Shown: positions 60,460 through 64,000 of the stretch, one piece after another
How positions within the stretch are numbered: position 1 is the stretch's first letter
Layout of the letters: each line of letters opens with the position of its first letter
Assembly: GCA_949283375.1 (NCBI GenBank)
Contig: CASDSM010000032.1
Span: 1 to 64,000 of the forward strand
Length of the DNA: 64,000 bases
DNA from: an uncultured Eubacteriales bacterium
GTDB taxonomy: Bacteria > Bacillota > Clostridia > Oscillospirales > Oscillospiraceae
Direction of reading: 5' to 3'
Translations under genes and position numbers: made by a program
Notes under the pieces: model-generated
What the model was told of the DNA's origin: nothing
What the model saw: the letters and a program-made list of their open reading frames with translations, nothing else
The model's database searches: none

Positions 60460-62082
60460 ATGAGTACCCCCTCCCCTTCCCCCGCCCAGAAGAACAGCCA
60501 GCCCTCCGGCGGCAGGCCGCCGCATCGCGGGCTCTCCGCGCCGGCGCGCCTGCTGCGGAGAATACAGATTCGCCTCTACGTTTTCTGCCACAAGTCCCGG
60601 CGGGAGCCCTATCCCCTCTATGCCGATCAGGCTCCGCCGCGCAAGCCACGCGGCACAGCGCCGCGGATCCTCTCCTTTCTCGCGGCGCTGGCGCTGATGA
60701 CCTGTCTGGCCATGCTCTTCCCGCTCCGTCCGTCCCATTCGGATGCGGAGATGCGCGATCTTGCCCAGTTTCCCGATTTCAGCCTGTCCTCTGTGGCGGA
60801 CGGCAGCTTTTTTGACGGCCTTACGGTGTGGTTTGCCGACACCTTCCCCCTGCGTGACCTCTTTCTCTCCCTGCAGGCCCAGGTGGAGAAGCTCTATGGG
60901 GCCAAGACGGTGACCATCGTCGGCTCGGTCAGCCAGGGGGACGAGATCCCCACCTTCGGCCAGGAGACCACCCTGGACCCGGACGCCGCCCACCAGAACC
61001 AGACCCCCACCCTCCCGGAAAGCGATGTCTCCCCGGACGGCCAGGCAGACGCCACCGCCCCCGAACAGGACGCCGGCATGCAGGAGGGCGGTCAGACGGA
61101 GGGCCAGGGCGAGACAGGGACTGAGCAGCCGGAGGAGGACCTGGAGATCCCCGCTCTGGACGAGGACGCGGTGGTGGAGCAGCTGAGCACGGTGCTCGTC
61201 ATCGACAACGCCGCCTATGAGTACTATAACTTCGTCCAGGCCCAGGCGGACAACTACACCGCCACCCTCAACCGCGCGGCGGACCAGCTGGAGGGGATCA
61301 GCACGGTCTACTCCATCATCGTCCCGAACAGTATGGGCATCTGCGTGCCGGACTCCGTCCGTGAGCAGGCCGGCTCCTCCGACCAGAAGGCGGCCATCGA
61401 CTACATGAACTCCTGTCTGGCGGGCGATGTCGTGCAGATCCCGGTCTACGACGTCCTCCTGCGGCACTATCTGGAGGGGGAGTATCTCTACTTCCGCTCT
61501 GACCACCACTGGACAGCACTGGGCGCCTACCGCGCCTATGAGCAGTTCGCCGCCGCGGCGGGCTTTACCCCCACGCCGCTGGACACCTACACCGAGCACA
61601 CCTATGAGGGCTTCCTCGGCACCTTCTACAACTCCACCAAGAGCGAGGCGATGGCGAACACCCCGGACACCGTCTACGCCTATGAGGCCCCGTCCACGAA
61701 CAACATCCACATCACCACCAGGGAGCTCTCCGACTGGCTCTATCTGGTGGTCGCCAACGTGGACAACAGCGCGGCGGGCAACAAGTACGGCACCTTCATC
61801 GGCGGAGACAACCCGTACAGCTACATTGAGAACCCCAACCTCTCCGACGGCTCCGCCGTCATGGTGGTAAAGGAGTCCTACGGCAACGCCTTTGTCCCCT
61901 TCCTGATCGAGAACTATCAGTACGTCTATGTGGTTGACTACCGCTACATCTCCGATGTGGACAGCCGCCACCTGGCCGAGCTGTGCTCCGACCTCAACGT
62001 GAAGGACGTCCTCTTCCTCAACACCATCTCCACCACCCGCTCGGAAAAGCTGGTCAACCTGCTCACCAGCTTCGTCGGCTGA
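60460..62082 (+). CDS. DHHW-family (AlgX/AlgJ-like) SGNH protein
   Basis: The 540 aa protein has an N-terminal cytoplasmic tail, one membrane helix (residues about 67-90, [21 protein letters not shown]) and an outer domain with [10 protein letters not shown], a Glu/Gly-rich linker, and the [17 protein letters not shown] motif of DHHW / AlgJ O-acetylation proteins. Together with the MBOAT protein it should O-acetylate a surface polysaccharide. ATG 60460 has GAAGG nine bases upstream; an ATG two codons earlier is in frame. Confidence 0.88.
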   Translation: MSTPSPSPAQKNSQPSGGRPPHRGLSAPARLLRRIQIRLYVFCHKSRREPYPLYADQAPPRKPRGTAPRILSFLAALALMTCLAMLFPLRPSHSDAEMRDLAQFPDFSLSSVADGSFFDGLTVWFADTFPLRDLFLSLQAQVEKLYGAKTVTIVGSVSQGDEIPTFGQETTLDPDAAHQNQTPTLPESDVSPDGQADATAPEQDAGMQEGGQTEGQGETGTEQPEEDLEIPALDEDAVVEQLSTVLVIDNAAYEYYNFVQAQADNYTATLNRAADQLEGISTVYSIIVPNSMGICVPDSVREQAGSSDQKAAIDYMNSCLAGDVVQIPVYDVLLRHYLEGEYLYFRSDHHWTALGAYRAYEQFAAAAGFTPTPLDTYTEHTYEGFLGTFYNSTKSEAMANTPDTVYAYEAPSTNNIHITTRELSDWLYLVVANVDNSAAGNKYGTFIGGDNPYSYIENPNLSDGSAVMVVKESYGNAFVPFLIENYQYVYVVDYRYISDVDSRHLAELCSDLNVKDVLFLNTISTTRSEKLVNLLTSFVG

Positions 62083-62090
62083 ATATGAAG

Positions 62091-62134
62091 CATGCGCTCC
62101 CCTCTCCGTTCCAACGGGAGGGGAGCGCATGTTT
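62091..62134 (+). terminator. Terminator of the MBOAT-DHHW operon
   Basis: CATGCGCTCCCCTC (62091-62104) pairs with GAGGGGAGCGCATG (62118-62131) and is followed by TTTG, nine bases after the stop. Confidence 0.85.
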
Positions 62135-62215
62135 GACAGTCTCAGCTCCTCCCGGAGCGGCTATGCGCCGTCCGGGAGGAGCTTTGTGGTGTTGCAGGGT
62201 CTGTGCTATGCGCCG

Positions 62216-63400
62216 TCAGGAGTGCCGCAATGCCTCGATGGGGTTCTTGCGCGCGGCCTTTCCGGCGGGATAGAGGCCGAAGATGGCCCCAATCAGCGCA
62301 CAGAAGCCCACCGACAGCCACGCCACCGAGAAGTCGAGCGTGAAGGTCATCGTCTCTCCGGCCACCGCATTGGCAATTTGCAGGATACCCCAGGAGAAGG
62401 CGATGCCGAGCAGGCCGCCCAGGATGCTGATGAGCAGGGCCTCGATCAGGAACTGCACCATGATGTCGCGCGGGTCCGCACCGATGGCCTTACGGATGCC
62501 GATCTCCCGCGTCCGCTCCGTCACCGACACGAGCATGATGTTCATGATCCCGATGCCGCCGACGAGCAGGGAGATGGCGGCGATGCCGCCCAGCATGAGC
62601 GCGAGGGTATCTGTCACCGAGCTCATCGCGTCGGCGATGGCGGACTGGTCGCTCACCGTAAAGGCGTCCTCGTCCTGGTTCAGCCGCTCGAGGAGGTACT
62701 CCGTCACCGCCGCCTCCGCCAGGTCGAGGGAGGTGTCGTCCGTCCCCGCGAGGTAGAACCGGCTGACATACCGGCTGCTGCCCGAGATGCGGCTGAGGGT
62801 GGTGTAGGGGATGTAGGCCTCATAGACCGTCTCATCCCCGGTCAGGCTGGTCTCGCTGTCCTCCTCGGCCAGCACGCCGACCACGAGGAAGGGGATGCCG
62901 TCCAGATAGACCTTCTCCCCGGTGGCGTCCGGCCGGCCCACCAGCTCGACCGCCGTCTCCCAGGTGAGCACGGCGACATAGGACATGTTGTCCACATCTG
63001 TCTGCATCAGCAGGCGCCCGTAGGCCAGCTCCAGCCCCTGGATCTCAAAGTAGGGGTTGGTGGTCCCGTAGACCGCGGCGCTCTCGTCGCTGGTGTAGCC
63101 GTACTTCACCGTGGCGCTGGTCTGCCCCAGCGGTGCGGCGAGGGAGATGTCCTCGTCCTCCATCAGCGTGTCCAGCTCAGAGAGGCGGATGGGGTTCTCC
63201 TTGTCGTCCGACACGCTCACCAGGAGCAGGTTGGTACCGAGGCCGGAGATGGTGTCGGTGATGGAGCCGGTTGCGCTGTTCACGATGGAGACGAGCACCA
63301 CCAGCGCGATCACGCCGATCAGAATGCCCAGCATGCTCAGGAAGGAGCGCAGTTTGTTGCCCAGGATGGACTCCCATGCCATTTTCAGTGCCAGGATCAA
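62216..63400 (-). CDS. MacB-type ABC transporter permease
   Basis: The 394 aa protein has the MacB_PCD N-terminal periplasmic domain after the first membrane helix ([30 protein letters not shown]) and FtsX-type last three helices with [29 protein letters not shown]. It works with the ATPase encoded at 63397-64000. The family exports antimicrobials or responds to wall stress. The start overlaps the ATPase stop by four bases. Confidence 0.93.
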   Translation of the reverse strand: MILALKMAWESILGNKLRSFLSMLGILIGVIALVVLVSIVNSATGSITDTISGLGTNLLLVSVSDDKENPIRLSELDTLMEDEDISLAAPLGQTSATVKYGYTSDESAAVYGTTNPYFEIQGLELAYGRLLMQTDVDNMSYVAVLTWETAVELVGRPDATGEKVYLDGIPFLVVGVLAEEDSETSLTGDETVYEAYIPYTTLSRISGSSRYVSRFYLAGTDDTSLDLAEAAVTEYLLERLNQDEDAFTVSDQSAIADAMSSVTDTLALMLGGIAAISLLVGGIGIMNIMLVSVTERTREIGIRKAIGADPRDIMVQFLIEALLISILGGLLGIAFSWGILQIANAVAGETMTFTLDFSVAWLSVGFCALIGAIFGLYPAGKAARKNPIEALRHS

Positions 63401-64000
63401 TCCTCATGCACCACCTTCCCGTCGCGGATCTGCAGCCGGCGCTCCGCCTGCTGCGAGACCTGCTCATCATGCGTGATGAGCACGATGGTGTTTCCCTCCC
63501 CGTGCAGCCGGTGGAAGAGGGAGAGGATCTCCTCGCTGGTGCGCGAGTCCAGATTCCCCGTCGGCTCGTCGGCCAGGAAGAGGGAGGGGCGGGTCACCAG
63601 CGCCCGCGCGATGGCGATGCGCTGCTGCTGTCCGCCGGAGAGCTCCATCGGCCGGTGATTCATCCGGTCCACCAGGCCCACCGTCCGCAGCGCCTCCGTC
63701 GCGCGGACCAGGCGCTCCTTCCGCCGGACCTTCTGATAGATCAGCGGCAGCTCCACGTTCTCCAGGGCGGTCATCTGGTGGATCAGGTTGAAGTTCTGGA
63801 AGATAAAGCCGATCTTTCTCCGGCGCAGCTGGGTCAGATCCCGCTCGGAGTAGTGCTCGATGTTCTGCCCCTCGAGCAGGTACTCCCCCTCGTCGGCGGT
63901 GTCCAGGCAGCCGATGATGTTCATCAGCGTGCTCTTGCCGCTGCCGGACGGGCCGATGATGCTCACAAACTCGCCGGTGCGGATCCGCAGGTTGACGTGG
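63397..64000 (-). CDS. MacB-type ABC transporter ATPase, N-terminus cut
   Basis: Partial protein, reading into the window from the right edge. It has the Walker [11 protein letters not shown]-loop FQNFNLI, signature [15 protein letters not shown], Walker [14 protein letters not shown] and the switch His in LITHDEQV. The upstream part ([12 protein letters not shown]) is in the last bases of the window. Most likely an ATP-binding subunit of a LolCDE/MacB exporter. It is transcribed leftwards with the permease. Confidence 0.95.
   Translation of the reverse strand, partial: HVNLRIRTGEFVSIIGPSGSGKSTLMNIIGCLDTADEGEYLLEGQNIEHYSERDLTQLRRRKIGFIFQNFNLIHQMTALENVELPLIYQKVRRKERLVRATEALRTVGLVDRMNHRPMELSGGQQQRIAIARALVTRPSLFLADEPTGNLDSRTSEEILSLFHRLHGEGNTIVLITHDEQVSQQAERRLQIRDGKVVHED

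Noticed and set aside
60193..62130. 645 aa minus-strand frame opposite the MBOAT and DHHW genes
   Set aside because: Shadow of two well-supported genes; crosses their terminator.

Overview
The window looks like part of a chromosome from a GC-rich, spore-forming Clostridia, most like the Oscillospiraceae group (Flavonifractor, Lawsonibacter, Intestinimonas and relatives). The reasons are SleB, SpmA and SpmB for sporulation, a perfect CIRCE element, a T-box leader, an AbrB/SpoVT-type regulator, YerC, YmdB and PFL-family genes, and strong Shine-Dalgarno sites throughout. The species assignment is an inference; no marker here fixes it.

Bases 1-16000 are the right end of a prophage. An XRE repressor and an ImmA-type protease read right, and a Cro-like gene heads a tightly packed leftward early operon. 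That operon carries an excisionase-like protein, a membrane-anchored transglycosylase, a RecU/VRR-type nuclease, an SF2 helicase, a family B DNA polymerase running in frame into an ERF annealing protein, a YqaJ exonuclease, an ssDNA-binding-like protein, DUF3310 and HD proteins, an AEP primase and an SF3 helicase. A tyrosine integrase with an N-terminal zinc ribbon lies next to a displaced 3' end of tRNA-Ala (15964-16000), the likely attachment core. Late phage genes must lie left of the window.

Bases 16082-20322 hold a leftward tRNA operon (Val, Asp, Phe, Gly, Cys), then hslO, a methyltransferase and yerC, and purA reading right. Bases 20323-29254 are a complete type I-E CRISPR-Cas locus read leftwards: cas3, cse1, cse2, cas7e, cas5e, cas6e, then a four-repeat array, then cas1 and cas2. 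The array sits inside the gene set, between the interference and adaptation genes.

Bases 29345-54477 are ordinary core chromosome: htpG under CIRCE control, an Fe-S aldo/keto reductase, lepB, ymdB, a PFL-ACT-YfbR-HPr-like operon, mtaB, sleB, a CBS-type pyrophosphatase, spmAB, an AbrB-type regulator, fabF, thrS behind a T-box, an esterase lipoprotein, a LysR regulator, DUF3842 and DUF362 genes, and a thyX-thpR-ArsC-like operon. Bases 54500-64000 hold gdhA, a candidate small RNA with a nine-codon ORF, a GIY-YIG protein, a frameshifted YczE/YitT-type membrane gene, a hairpin-rich repeat beside tRNA-Leu, ridA, an MBOAT plus DHHW surface O-acylation pair, and an ABC transporter of the MacB type cut by the window end.

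The observations most worth checking are the polymerase-ERF in-frame joining with an internal ribosome binding site, a shared palindromic operator placed between -35 and -10 of three promoters (51555-51584, 51640-51670, 56884-56912), the candidate RNA at 56312-56565, the hairpin cluster at 57680-57974, and the unusual position of the CRISPR array.
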